Shown one piece after another: positions 1-8,779 of a DNA stretch of 64,000 bases (its first letter is position 1; every line of letters starts with the position of its first letter). The stretch comes from Candida dubliniensis CD36 (lineage: Eukaryota; Ascomycota; Pichiomycetes; Serinales; Debaryomycetaceae), in contig NC_012860.1 of assembly GCF_000026945.1 (NCBI RefSeq), positions 496,001 to 560,000 of the forward strand. The letters are read 5' to 3'. The notes under the pieces are model-generated. The model was not told where the DNA came from and made no database searches. It saw only the letters and a program-made list of their open reading frames with translations. Position numbers and translations under genes: made by a program.

Positions 1-588
1 TGTTCTTGTAAATTGAGAATTAATCCCTTGATTTATTGTTTCTAAAATAATTTCCAAATTTTCTAAATTAGGATGTTGTGGAGGGTACCTTATAGGTCCA
101 GTGATTAATTCAGTAATATCATCACCTTCATTAATATTGGGTATCACATAATATAATGAAATTCCTGGACTTATATTTCCTTGTTGTACGCGTATTATAA
201 AATCACATAAATCACCACATCCTTCAGTTTCTTGAAATGATAAAGCTAAATCTGATCCATTAGAATCAGTCCAAACAATTAATGTTTCTTGTTGTCTTTG
301 ATATTGTATAGATCCTTCAAGATATGATTTTAATATTATATTATTGTTATCAGTTTCATTTCGAACAAGAAAATAAGGTAGATTTGTTTCTTTATCTATT
401 TCCCCCACACAAAACCCAGTACCATTGTCTATCCAATCATCACCATTTAGTAGATATACTTTAACTCGTCGGGGAGTTTTCCCAGCATTATCAAGGGCTT
501 TTAATTCTTCTTGTTTAGATTTGGAAAGTTTACAAACTTCTAATATTTGATTGTTGTTGTTGTTGTTGTTGTCTTTTACTGAACTCAT
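1..588 (-). CDS. PSY2: PP4 regulatory subunit 3 (Psy2/SMEK), 5' part only
   Basis: The reading frame opens at an ATG on the minus strand at 586-588 and runs open for 196 codons to the window edge, so only the N-terminus is present. After a short poly-Asn stretch (7 Asn) the protein has the PH/EVH1-like (RanBD-fold) domain typical of Psy2/SMEK: RRVKVYLLNGDDWIDNGTG near residues 40-60, then LVRNE and TLIVWTDSNG, then the start of the following helical region (LETINQ). In yeast, Psy2 is the regulatory subunit that directs the Pph3 (PP4) phosphatase to DNA-damage targets such as phospho-H2A and Rad53. The upstream 0.8 kb is its promoter. The missing C-terminal armadillo-like part lies outside the window. 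The family assignment is strong; the subunit role is inferred from family knowledge. Confidence 0.85.
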   Translation of the reverse strand, partial: MSSVKDNNNNNNNQILEVCKLSKSKQEELKALDNAGKTPRRVKVYLLNGDDWIDNGTGFCVGEIDKETNLPYFLVRNETDNNNIILKSYLEGSIQYQRQQETLIVWTDSNGSDLALSFQETEGCGDLCDFIIRVQQGNISPGISLYYVIPNINEGDDITELITGPIRYPPQHPNLENLEIILETINQGINSQFTRT

Positions 589-1401
589 GTTTGTCTTTCT
601 TCTAGTTTGTTTGTTTGGTTGGTTGGTTGGTTGGTTGTGTGTTTGATTGACTTTTGGTATTTTAAAAACAACAACAAAAAATAAAAAAAAAAAAGGAAAC
701 AGGCCAAACTTTTAGGATATAAATATATAGATAGTAACAGAATAATACAAGGAATAATAATATAATCTTTTAAACCAAATTCAAACGTGTTTGGTTGTTG
801 TTGTTGTTGTTATTGTTGTTGTTGTTGTAGATATGAACTATTGATATTATCACCAAAAAAAAAAGAAAAAAAGAAAAAAAGTAAGTGAATTAATAAAAGG
901 ATGAAACAAAGTGGAAGTGGAAGTGGGTAGTAGGTTGGTAGGTAGATAAGTTGATAAGTTGATAAGTTGATTGATAAAGGAATAATATCTAAAAGGTTTG
1001 GTGGTTGTTAATTTTTTCTTCTTCTTGTTGTTGTTGTGACTCTCTTTCAATTCTCTCTCTCACTCACTCACTCTCACACTCACTTTAATTAATTAATTAA
1101 TTAATCAATCGCGTCTTGAATTATTTCCTTTCCTTTCCTTTCCATTCTTCTTCTTATTCTTCTTCTTCTTCTTCTTCTTCTTCTTATTCTTCTTCTTATT
1201 CTTCTTCTTATCCATGTTATTATTATCAACAATACATTATATCAAAAGGAAAAGGAGGGAAGGGGAGGGGGGGGTTACCATTACTACTTTAACCACTTTC
1301 TTACCTTACAATTCATCACTTGATCTATTCTAGAATAATAAATATATACATATATACATATATATATACATATATATACAAAAAGTTTCTTGATTAATTA
1401 T
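589..1401. other. Intergenic: PSY2 promoter and ATP12 3' flank
   Basis: No gene is supported here. The stretch holds the upstream region of PSY2 (minus strand) and the 3' flank of ATP12. It contains simple repeats: TTGG and TTG runs at 610-640 and 792-825, a TTC/TTATTC microsatellite at about 1147-1213, and an AT-alternating tract at 1341-1379. The short reading frame at 850-1050 is low-complexity and not convincing. Confidence 0.6.
1147..1213. repeat. TTC/TTATTC microsatellite
   Basis: About 67 bp of tandem TTC units interrupted by TTATTC units in non-coding DNA. It is likely to vary in length between strains. Confidence 0.8.
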
Positions 1402-2472
1402 TTAATTATCATGACAAACTAAAGCAGCACTAGCCAAATTTCTTAACCAATCAAGTTTATCAACATCATGAGTATCTTCTACTTCCCCCCATTGTTTAGT
1501 TTGATAAATAGTTTCTAAATTTCCTAATTCAATTAATTCTTCTAATGATTTATAATAATAATCTTTTTTATTATTATTAATTGAATTTTTATTAAATTGA
1601 TATAAATTTTTTAAAAAAAATTCATTATTAACATTTGATCTTAATAATATAATTCCACATAAAAATGATTTAGTAATTAAAATAGTTTTCTCTAAAGAAA
1701 TTAAATCATATATAGGTAATTGATTTAACCAATTTAAAACAATTTCTTGAATAATTTTCAGTTGTTTATTACCTTTTAATCCATCAATTTCACAATCTAA
1801 ATATTTTAATTCAATTGATTGATTAATTGGAATTAAATTTTTTTTATGACCATACATGGTGAAAAATTCATTAAATTCTTTAATTAATGGACGATAAATT
1901 TCTTCTTGACGTTTTCTTAATTTACCATCACATTCTTTATTAGTAGCAAATATAAGACAAGTATCAGTATCAAGATATTTTAACATTTGTAATTTAATAT
2001 CTTGTAATTCTAACATTTTTTCTTTAACATTTTCTTGGTTACTTAAATCTATAGCTCTTGTAACTAATGATGTTAATGGTAAAGTACTTGATTTTACTTT
2101 AATATCAGGTAAATGAGTCCATTCATGAGCAATTAAATAAGCCAATTGTTTTTTATTTTTTGGTAATTCTAATGGATAACCAAGTGGTGTACGTAAAGTT
2201 TTCCCATCTAATTGAATTTCATATTTTTCAGTTTGTTTATTAAATTTAACTTGACCATTTTTCCAAAATCTTTTACCAATTTTAGATAATTTATTAGTTT
2301 CAGAAAGAATATTTGATTCAATTGAATTATCAATTCCTGAAAAAGATGGAGAATTATTTGTCAAGATTGGTGATTGATAATAAATAGTTGAATATGTGAA
2401 TTGTCTATATTGAATAATGGTAATTGGAATAAATGATAAATTGTGATTTTTAATTCTAGTAAATCTAATCAT
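1402..2472 (-). CDS. ATP12: Mitochondrial F1-ATPase assembly chaperone Atp12
   Basis: The 356-residue protein matches the Atp12 family, which in the mitochondrial matrix binds the free F1 alpha subunit and prevents its aggregation during F1 assembly. The first ~50 residues are rich in Arg, Ile, Tyr and Ser and poor in acidic residues, as expected for a matrix-targeting presequence. Family landmarks follow: KRFWKNGQVKF at about 67-77, YEIQLDGKTLRTPLG at about 83-98, an AHEWTHL segment near residue 115, then a Leu/Thr-rich SLVTRAIDL helix and a mostly helical C-terminal domain ending LRNLASAALVCHDN. The length is close to yeast Atp12 (about 325 residues) plus a longer leader. It is divergent from PFD1, with a 231-bp shared promoter. 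Identification is firm; function is inferred from the family. Confidence 0.9.
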   Translation of the reverse strand: MIRFTRIKNHNLSFIPITIIQYRQFTYSTIYYQSPILTNNSPSFSGIDNSIESNILSETNKLSKIGKRFWKNGQVKFNKQTEKYEIQLDGKTLRTPLGYPLELPKNKKQLAYLIAHEWTHLPDIKVKSSTLPLTSLVTRAIDLSNQENVKEKMLELQDIKLQMLKYLDTDTCLIFATNKECDGKLRKRQEEIYRPLIKEFNEFFTMYGHKKNLIPINQSIELKYLDCEIDGLKGNKQLKIIQEIVLNWLNQLPIYDLISLEKTILITKSFLCGIILLRSNVNNEFFLKNLYQFNKNSINNNKKDYYYKSLEELIELGNLETIYQTKQWGEVEDTHDVDKLDWLRNLASAALVCHDN

Positions 2473-2703
2473 TATAAATAAAAGTAAAAAAAGGTGTAGT
2501 AGTTATATAGAATAGATGTTGTTCACTGTTACCTTTTTTTTTTTTATTTTCAACATCAATTTTTCTTTTCTTTGATCTTCTTCTCTTCCACCACCATCAC
2601 TTCTGTTTTCTGAAAACTCCTCCTCCTCCTCCTCCTTGTATCTCATCAAAACAGAATAGAACACAACACAACATACTAACCAACCAACACATTATTATCA
2701 ATC

Positions 2704-3102
2704 ATGAATCAAGAAGCATTACAAAAAGTTTTAATTGAAATGGATAATCAATTAAATAAATCTCAATCCGAATTATCTATGATTAATTTACAACTTGAAC
2801 GAATTAATCATAATTTAAAAATAATTGATACTACTAAAAATAAATTAAATAATATTATTATTGGTGATAATGATAATAATGGTGATAATAATCATTATCA
2901 TTATCAATCAAATGAAAAAATTTGGCAAAATTGTGGTAAAGCATTTATATCAACTAATTTTAAAACTTATTTAAATCAATTAAATAAAGATAATAAAAAT
3001 TATCAAGATATAAAAAAGAGTTTAATTATAAAACAAGATTATTTAAAAACTACTGTTGAAAAAACTATTGAAGGAATGACAAATATCGTTGGTAAAAAAT
3101 AA
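2704..3102 (+). CDS. PFD1: Prefoldin subunit 1 (beta-type)
   Basis: This 132-residue protein is a prefoldin beta-type subunit. Prefoldin is a cytosolic heterohexamer that captures unfolded actin and tubulin and passes them to the TRiC/CCT chaperonin. An N-terminal helix (about 1-50: ALQKVLIEMDNQLNKSQSELSM) and a C-terminal helix (about 100-130: DIKKSLIIKQDYLKTTVEKT) form the coiled coil. Between them is the beta-hairpin region, with WQNCGKAFIST corresponding to the family's VGRMF-type strand. An Asn/Asp/His-rich insertion (about 55-70) expands the loop. The length fits Pfd1 of yeast (109) plus this insert. It is divergent from ATP12 and converges on GON7. Assignment to subunit 1 rather than another beta-type subunit rests on pattern memory. 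Confidence 0.8.
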   Translation: MNQEALQKVLIEMDNQLNKSQSELSMINLQLERINHNLKIIDTTKNKLNNIIIGDNDNNGDNNHYHYQSNEKIWQNCGKAFISTNFKTYLNQLNKDNKNYQDIKKSLIIKQDYLKTTVEKTIEGMTNIVGKK

Positions 3103-3352
3103 ATAAATAAGGAAGTAAGGAAGTAAGTAAATAAGTAAGTAAGGAAGTAAGGAAGGAAGGAAAGTTAAACAAGATAATAAAAATAGAGGAATAAAAGACA
3201 AAATTTATAGTTATAGTAAAAGGATTGAGTAAGACAATAGTAAGAGAAGAATAAAGATGATTCATAGAAATAGGATGAGTTATAAAGATTGGTTCATGAC
3301 ATATCTGTATATTTATATAACAATAAATATTAACATTGGAATTAATAAAATT
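3103..3352. repeat. Convergent 3' spacer with GGAAGTAA-type tandem repeats
   Basis: The 250-bp spacer between the convergent PFD1 and GON7 genes starts with a degenerate tetranucleotide array (AAGT/GGAA units, about 3103-3165). The rest is AT-rich with no supported gene. Confidence 0.6.
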
Positions 3353-3727
3353 TCATTCTATCTCTTCTTCTTCTTCTTCTTCTTCTTTTTCTTCTTTTTC
3401 TTCTTTTTCTTCAATTCCTTCATCAAGTATTCTTCTTTCTAAATCTTGTTGTTGTTCATCAAATTTATTTTCATCTAATTTCATTCTTTCAGTTAAAAAA
3501 ATATTAAGATTATCTTGTAATGTAGTTAATTCAGCTCTTAAATTACCTAATAAAGTATCATTATGATCACTTGGTTTATCTCTATCTTCACCACCTGCTT
3601 TAATTACTATATCAGAAATTTGAGTTGTTTTCCCATTAGTAGAATGAATTTCATTATTAATAGAATAAAAATGTTTAGGTGATTTTATATCAGGAGCTAT
3701 ATATATAGCTGTTGGTGTTAATTTCAT
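3353..3727 (-). CDS. GON7: EKC/KEOPS complex subunit Gon7
   Basis: The 124-residue protein is close in length and layout to yeast Gon7 (123 residues). It has an MKL...YIAPD start, a GKTTQISDIVIKAG segment near 32-45, the conserved DRDKPS motif at about 48-53, then LGNLRAELTTLQDNLNIFLTERM (about 60-82), and a strongly acidic Glu-rich tail. Gon7 is the fungal accessory subunit of the KEOPS complex (Kae1, Bud32, Cgi121, Pcc1), which makes the t6A37 modification on ANN-decoding tRNAs and also affects telomeres and transcription. The acidic tail is coded by a TTC/TTCTTT repeat that probably varies in length. The DRDKPS and LQDxxNxFLTxRM motifs make the call secure. Confidence 0.9.
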   Translation of the reverse strand: MKLTPTAIYIAPDIKSPKHFYSINNEIHSTNGKTTQISDIVIKAGGEDRDKPSDHNDTLLGNLRAELTTLQDNLNIFLTERMKLDENKFDEQQQDLERRILDEGIEEKEEKEEKEEEEEEEEIE

Positions 3728-4055
3728 AATTAATTAATTAGTTAGTTAATTAGTTAATTAGTTAATTAGTTAATCAATTTAATAAAGAATGAATGATGGA
3801 ATGATGGAATGATGGATTCAAAATACTTTTACAAGTGATTGATTTGTATATTCTTTTTTTTTATTATTATGATTGTTTTGTTTTGTTTTGTTTTGCAATG
3901 AGAGAAAGAGAGAGAAGAGAAGAAAATATTCATTTTGTAAATCATTGAAATTTCATAATCTGAAAACTAAAACCAAACCAGGAAGATATACAATACTATA
4001 AATATAAAAACTTAAATAAGAAAACAAATAATTGAATGCAATTTATAAAATGATA
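3728..4055. other. Intergenic: GON7 promoter, with TTAG-repeat tract
   Basis: Immediately upstream of GON7 there is a short tandem array of TTAG/TTAATTAG units (about 3728-3775), then GATGGAAT repeats and a TTTTG run. No gene or RNA is recognised. Confidence 0.5.
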
Positions 4056-5726
4056 TCAATGATCATTATTATTATGATCATTATTATTATCAAAATTTTT
4101 AATGGGAATTCTTTTAGCAGAATTTGAATAAGCATTAAATTTAACTTCAATTATTTCATTTGATTTAAAATTCAAATTTGGTATTTCATCACAAGAACAA
4201 GACATTAAATAACCATAAAATACTTGTAATACTGTTTCATCAGCAATAATTAATAAATCATTAGTCATTCTTTCCATTTCTAAAATTAATGGTTCAATTT
4301 TAATAGCTAAATCATGATAAGATTCTGCTCTTGGATAACGATAATGATAAGGATTATAATAATATTGATTATATTCAAAAGGAAATTTTTTTCTAATTTC
4401 TTCTTCATCAATTAAAGTACCAATTATACCAGGATTTTTTTGAGATAATTGAACTCGATGTTTAATAGAAATATTTTTATTATTGAAAAATTGAGTAGTT
4501 TCAATAGTTCTCTTTTTAACTGAAGTCCAAATTTCCAATGAATTGCTATTATTATTATTATTATTATTGTTGTTGTTGTTATTATCATTATCACAAAATG
4601 ATTTCTGGGATTTTTTTAAATGATCAAATAATGTTAAAGTTAAATTTTTAGCATATTTTAATCCCTGTTTATCTAATGGAGGATCTTGATTATAATCAAC
4701 GGAATTTTTATAACATCTTGCTAAATATAATGATTTCCCTGATTTAATTTTACCATTCATTAAATAAAATACCACTTTATTAATTAAATAACCATAATTT
4801 GAATTATGTAATTCAATTCTTTCACCAAAATTTATAAATTTTATAAAAGATAAATCTTGTTCTTTAGGTCCTCCAATTTCTATATAATGAGGAGTTAAAA
4901 TTTTAATTCTTTCACTATAATCTTTATAAGCTTTTTCATAATCCCATTTATAATAATCTGGAGAAGATTTAGCTGCTTGTTCAATATTATTCATAACAAT
5001 AGATTCATTAGTAACAATACTTTCAATAAATATTACTTGAATATTTAATTCACGAAATTTTTTATGTAATTCTAATCGATATTCTGGTAAAGCATTTGTA
5101 GCATCATAAATTGCCACTTGACCTCCATTATTTTGAAAAAAATTTAAAATATCTTCAAGACAATCATTAACCATTTTTTGTCTTAAATTATTAGCTTTAA
5201 TTGATTGAGGTGATGGAATAAATAAATCATGAGTTATATCATCTTCAGCATTAGCTCTTCTATAATTACCTAAATGAAATGAATGAGTATTAACTCCTAA
5301 CCATCGTAAATATCTTGTTAAAGAAACTGAAAGATGAGTTTTACCTCTACCAGGTATACCAGTTAAAATAATAATGATTTCTCCAGCATGAAATAATCTT
5401 CCTGATTCAGTCAGATATAATTGAGCTCCACCTAATGAATTTAAACAATTTCTTTGATTATGAATGGCATCAATACCAGTAATATCACTCATTCTTCTTT
5501 TAGGTACATAATTTGTTGGTGATGGTCCATTTTCAATTAAATCTCCCATATTAAATTTAGTTTTACTATTAAATGACCACCGTTTAGTTGTTCTTAATTG
5601 ATTATTATTATTGTTGTTGTTATTGGAAATTGGTTCTGAACCAAATCCATTCAATATTTCTGATTCCGATTCGGTTGCCGTTGCCGTTGCCGTTTCAGTA
5701 TTGGGAATAAATGATGAATCTGACAT
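4056..5726 (-). CDS. PFK-2/FBPase-2 family protein with degenerate phosphatase domain
   Basis: The 556-residue protein starts at the ATG at 5726. Its N-terminal 6-phosphofructo-2-kinase domain looks intact: Walker A GIPGRGKT at about 123-130, LTRYLRWLG, NYRRANAEDD, the Walker-B-like VAIYDATN with Asp near 208, SSPDYYKWD and LSFIKFINFGERI. The C-terminal half aligns with fructose-2,6-bisphosphatase (RYPRAESYHDLAIKIEPLILEMER) but lacks all three catalytic residues. The RHG motif is RCY (near 337-339), the GVCE region is GIIG, and the ICHQ histidine is Asp (IADE, near 496). A poly-Asn insert (about 385-395) interrupts this half. The likely role is a kinase-only enzyme raising fructose-2,6-bisphosphate, or a regulator like the uncharacterised yeast YLR345W. 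Which one cannot be decided here, so no symbol is given. Confidence 0.8.
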   Translation of the reverse strand: MSDSSFIPNTETATATATESESEILNGFGSEPISNNNNNNNNQLRTTKRWSFNSKTKFNMGDLIENGPSPTNYVPKRRMSDITGIDAIHNQRNCLNSLGGAQLYLTESGRLFHAGEIIIILTGIPGRGKTHLSVSLTRYLRWLGVNTHSFHLGNYRRANAEDDITHDLFIPSPQSIKANNLRQKMVNDCLEDILNFFQNNGGQVAIYDATNALPEYRLELHKKFRELNIQVIFIESIVTNESIVMNNIEQAAKSSPDYYKWDYEKAYKDYSERIKILTPHYIEIGGPKEQDLSFIKFINFGERIELHNSNYGYLINKVVFYLMNGKIKSGKSLYLARCYKNSVDYNQDPPLDKQGLKYAKNLTLTLFDHLKKSQKSFCDNDNNNNNNNNNNNNSNSLEIWTSVKKRTIETTQFFNNKNISIKHRVQLSQKNPGIIGTLIDEEEIRKKFPFEYNQYYYNPYHYRYPRAESYHDLAIKIEPLILEMERMTNDLLIIADETVLQVFYGYLMSCSCDEIPNLNFKSNEIIEVKFNAYSNSAKRIPIKNFDNNNDHNNNDH

Positions 5727-6600
5727 AGAAGAAAACAAGTATATAGAATAATAAATATAAATATAAATGTAAATGTAAATGAATGAATGAATGAAAAGAA
5801 AAAAATATATAGGGTGTGGGTTGTTAATTGTTAATTGTTAATTGGTGGGGGGTAGGTGGGTGAGTTGAAGAACAACGACAATAAAGAATTAAATTAAATT
5901 AAATTAAATTAAATTAAAGAAGAAGAAGAAAAAAATCTCAACCTTTAAAATAAATAATTATTTGTTGTTGTTTCTCCAACTTTTTTTTTTTTTTTATTAT
6001 TATTCCCGGGTTTATCCTCTCTATTGGCCCCTCTCCGCCCTAGCTTCTCCCCCAGTTTCTTGTTTTACTTCTACATCAGCCACTCTCTCCCTCCCTCCCT
6101 CTTTCAATGGTAGGAAAATTCACACCGTTGTCTACCACCATTAGAGAATAAAAACGTTCCGTCGCATTCACAACCCAACAACGACACAACGAACAACGAA
6201 CGACAACGACAAAAGTTTGTTTTAATTTATTCCTTCCTGCAACAACGACAACGACACAACGACAAAACGACACCCAAGAAAAATATCTTGGCCTCGCCCC
6301 CACCACCACCACCACCACCACCAATAATTCTCTGGTGGATGTCGCACGACACTAACTAACCTCTTCTACAACAACTATCTTCATTCTATCTTGTTTTCTA
6401 AAAAAATATATCCATTAAAAGTACACTTTTCATACTAAATAAAATCACACAGTAAAGACTAATAATATATACATATAAATATATATATATATATATAAAG
6501 TAATTAGAATTAATTTAAATTAATTAGAATTAATCAATTTCTTTTTCTTTTGCTTTGTTTATTTGAAAATTCTCTTTTACTCTCTCTCTCTCTGTGTTAT
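5727..6600. other. Intergenic: promoter of the PFK-2-like gene and RPL26 3' flank
   Basis: No gene is supported. The stretch holds AATGAATG and AATTAAATTAAATTAAA repeats (5780-5795, about 5887-5918) and a relatively GC-rich block at about 6000-6350 with CAACGACA-type repeats and a CCACCA run (6298-6322). Apparent reading frames there (5962-6144, 6076-6324) are products of the repeats. Confidence 0.5.
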
Positions 6601-7463
6601 TTATTCAGCTTTACCACCTTTTCTTTGAATTAAAGCTTTTCTATCTTTATCCAAATGTAATTTAGTAATGACAACTTTAGATGGATGAATATTAATTGGA
6701 ACAGAAGCTCCATTAGATTTTTCTTTTTGTAATTTATCAACTTGAATAGCAAATTTTAATCTATAAACTGAATTAACTTTACCTTCAGAACCTTTTTTAG
6801 ATCCTCTAACAATTAAAACTTCATCATTTTGTCTAATTGGTAAAGATTTGACATTATATTGTTGTCTTAATTCTTTGGATAATGGAGCAGATAAAAGAAC
6901 TCTTCTTTCAACTGATGAAGCAGTGAAATAAGCTTTTCTAGCTTTAGAACGAGATGAAGAAACGTCTAAATTATTAATTATCTGTTAGTATTATTGAAAT
7001 GATTGAATTAAAAGTAGATATAAAAAAAAAAAGAAAAAGGAATATATATAGATAGTAATTATTCATTTGATTGATATTTCCAGGTTTCTTCTTTCCCATT
7101 CATTTAATATAATAAAAAAAAGGGAAGCTATGGTTTGCCCCAAAAAAAAAAAAAAAAAAGATTGTATTGATAATTCTATATTCCCCTTTTACTTCATTCC
7201 TATTATTGAAAATGGCAAAAAAAACCCTCCCCCCTAAGGACATTCATTACACTAATAATTAATTGTAATATCTTAATATTTCAATGGTTTGTTTTGTTTT
7301 GTTTTGTTTGAAACAGAAGCAAAAACATCATTCTTCAATTTGATTCTCAATTACATCTCTTTCTTTCAATAATATATTCCTTCTATCATTCCTCTTTTTT
7401 TTTTTTCCTTTTATTGTCATATCTATATTGATTCTATTTCATACCTTGACTGATCTTGGCCAT
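6601..7463 (-). CDS. RPL26: 60S ribosomal protein uL24 (Rpl26), one intron
   Basis: Two exons encode a 127-residue protein, the usual length of yeast Rpl26. Exon 1 is 19 nt (7445-7463: MAKISQ plus one base). Exon 2 is 6601-6965, continuing [30 protein letters not shown] and ending [20 protein letters not shown]. The KOW-type segment [21 protein letters not shown] is present. Yeast RPL26 genes also have an intron after a very short first exon, which supports this model. The protein sits near the 60S exit tunnel and contacts 5.8S/25S rRNA. Neither exon is visible as a complete reading frame: exon 1 is too short and exon 2 lacks a start. A perfect TTAGGG-type palindrome lies about 275 bp upstream. 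Confidence 0.95.
6966..7444 (-). other. RPL26 intron (479 nt)
   Basis: The donor is GTATGA, slightly off the usual GTATGT. The branch point is TACTAAC (minus strand, about 6983-6989) and the acceptor AATTTAG joins ACGTTTC in phase 1. I saw no box C/D or H/ACA snoRNA inside it. Confidence 0.9.
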
Positions 7464-7736
7464 CTTTAATGATTATATGCTATCTATTATCAAGATCCAA
7501 AAGGAATTTTTTTTTCAAAAAAAAAATTTGTATATCCTCAAATTTGAGTGTATTGGGAGAGAAGATGAATTTTTCGTACTTTGTAAAGTTTTACCAGGAA
7601 GGAAAGTACCACCCCCTCCCTAAAAAAAAAAAAACAGAATCACAGTGCGTGTAAAAGTGAATTGTGTATAATAGTGGGAGGACAAACTCTTTGGTGAAGT
7701 AACAAATTTTCTTTTCTGGTACTGCATATACACCAC

Positions 7737-7756
7737 ATTAGGGCTATAGCCCTAAT
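7737..7756. promoter_or_regulatory. Perfect TTAGGG palindrome, probable Tbf1 site of RPL26
   Basis: ATTAGGGCTATAGCCCTAAT is a perfect 20-bp palindrome built from two inverted TTAGGG half-sites. In C. albicans, Tbf1 is known to control ribosomal protein genes through such palindromes, taking the place Rap1 has in Saccharomyces. It lies about 275 bp before the RPL26 ATG. A near-identical site lies upstream of RPL10 in this window. Confidence 0.8.
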
Positions 7757-8040
7757 ATACCATACCTGGAAAAATTGAGTATTTTACTTTTACTTGTTAG
7801 GTAGTAGGGTCACTTGACACTATTCTGATACATCTTCTAAACTCTAATTCCTCTATAAATAGTTTAGAATTCCTCTTTTATATTTAAGTAAAAAAATAGA
7901 CACTAACGATCAAATCTAACATTACTATATTAAAATAGAAATGTTAACAAAAAAAAAAAGAATAACTAAACCTTCTTGCTTGATATATATATACATATGT
8001 AATATATATGTAATATACTGTTGATAATTATTGTGGGTTC

Positions 8041-8045
8041 AAAAA
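8041..8045 (-). terminator. Pol III terminator of tRNA-Arg(CCG)
   Basis: A TTTTT run on the minus strand begins 12 nt past the 3' end of the tRNA, as expected for RNA polymerase III termination. Confidence 0.6.
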
Positions 8046-8056
8046 TGATGGTAATT

Positions 8057-8195
8057 AGCTCCCCGCGGGACTCGAACCCGCGACCCTGAGCTTGCTGGTT
8101 TTTTTTGGTTTGTGGTATTTTAATATCAAAACAAAATACCCCAAAACACACACACCACCGGAGGCCCAAATGCTAACCAACTGCACCAGGGGAGC
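8057..8195 (-). tRNA. tRNA-Arg(CCG) with a 65-nt intron
   Basis: The minus strand folds as a full cloverleaf once the intron is removed (74 nt mature). The acceptor is GCTCCCC/GGGGAGC, D arm GTGC/GCAT with AGTTGGTTA loop, anticodon stem TGGGC/GCTCA, variable GGGTC, and T arm GCGGG-TTCGAGT-CCCGC. The anticodon loop is CT-CCG-G plus A after the intron, giving anticodon CCG, which reads the arginine codon CGG. The intron (8093-8157) lies one base 3' of the anticodon, the canonical site cut by the tRNA splicing endonuclease. Internal A and B boxes are normal. A reading frame on the same strand (7966-8169) only reflects the tRNA. Confidence 0.93.
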
Positions 8196-8779
8196 ATAAT
8201 ATTAATTATTTATCACGTGACATTCTGTCTCGAGACAATAATAACCACTGCGCTATAGCAGTGATGTCATTTAAAAAAATTTCAACTTTTTTTTGATACC
8301 AATAAATACTTAAGAAGTAAATATTTTATTCAAACATTAGTTTTACTAATTTATTTGGGCAGTTATAACAATAAAGAGGGAGATAAGAAGGGGGGGGGAG
8401 GATAAACAATTGTAGTTATTATTTGTAAGTTTAACTGAATGTTATGAGTTAATACTTGTTGATTTTATTCTGTATAACTTTTTATTGAAAACTAAGACAT
8501 AAAAGTCATTACGTATACTAAACCGACTTACAAAAAAAATCAAAACTTCATAGATATTCCAATAAATGATAAACTCTGTTATCTTTTTTGGGGTGCAAGA
8601 ACACTGTTTGGTTTGATTTGGTTTGGTTTGGTTTCTCCATTTGCAGGAAGCAAAGAAATCTTTGAGAGGGAAAGAAGAAAGAGAGAGAGAGAGAGAAAAA
8701 TTATTAACTCAAAGAAAAATCCTCTTTAGAGGTTTCATTTATTAACAAACTTGTTATCACCATATATTCAACAATACAT
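8196..8779. promoter_or_regulatory. TIM21 promoter region
   Basis: No gene is supported. The region contains an E-box palindrome (8212-8221), a nested inverted repeat (8218-8269), a G-run at 8391-8398, TTTGG repeats at 8600-8632 and a GA repeat near 8680-8697. It presumably serves TIM21 at 8780. Confidence 0.5.
8212..8221. promoter_or_regulatory. ATCACGTGAC E-box, candidate Cbf1 site
   Basis: The sequence matches the RTCACGTGAY element bound by Cbf1 in yeasts. In C. albicans, Cbf1 sites occur at ribosomal protein and respiration-related genes. It is 560 bp upstream of TIM21 and 750 bp upstream of RPL26, with the tRNA between it and RPL26, so the target gene is not clear. Confidence 0.5.

Larger units (their letters stand above)
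7464..8056. promoter_or_regulatory. RPL26 promoter region
   Basis: The 593 bp between the RPL26 start and tRNA-Arg(CCG) contain no supported gene. They carry the 20-bp palindrome at 7737-7756 annotated separately. The reading frame at 7469-7654 is not convincing. Confidence 0.6.

Noticed and set aside
6076..6324. 82-codon minus-strand frame starting with poly-Val
   Set aside because: Produced by CCACCA and ACGACA repeats; no family similarity.
6966..7444. Intronic snoRNA in RPL26
   Set aside because: No paired C (RTGATGA) and D (CTGA) boxes and no H/ACA layout on the gene strand.
8196..8779. LTR or retroelement relic beside tRNA-Arg(CCG)
   Set aside because: tRNA flanks are common Ty insertion sites, but I saw no TG...CA ends, primer-binding site or target duplication here, nor beside tRNA-Arg(TCT).
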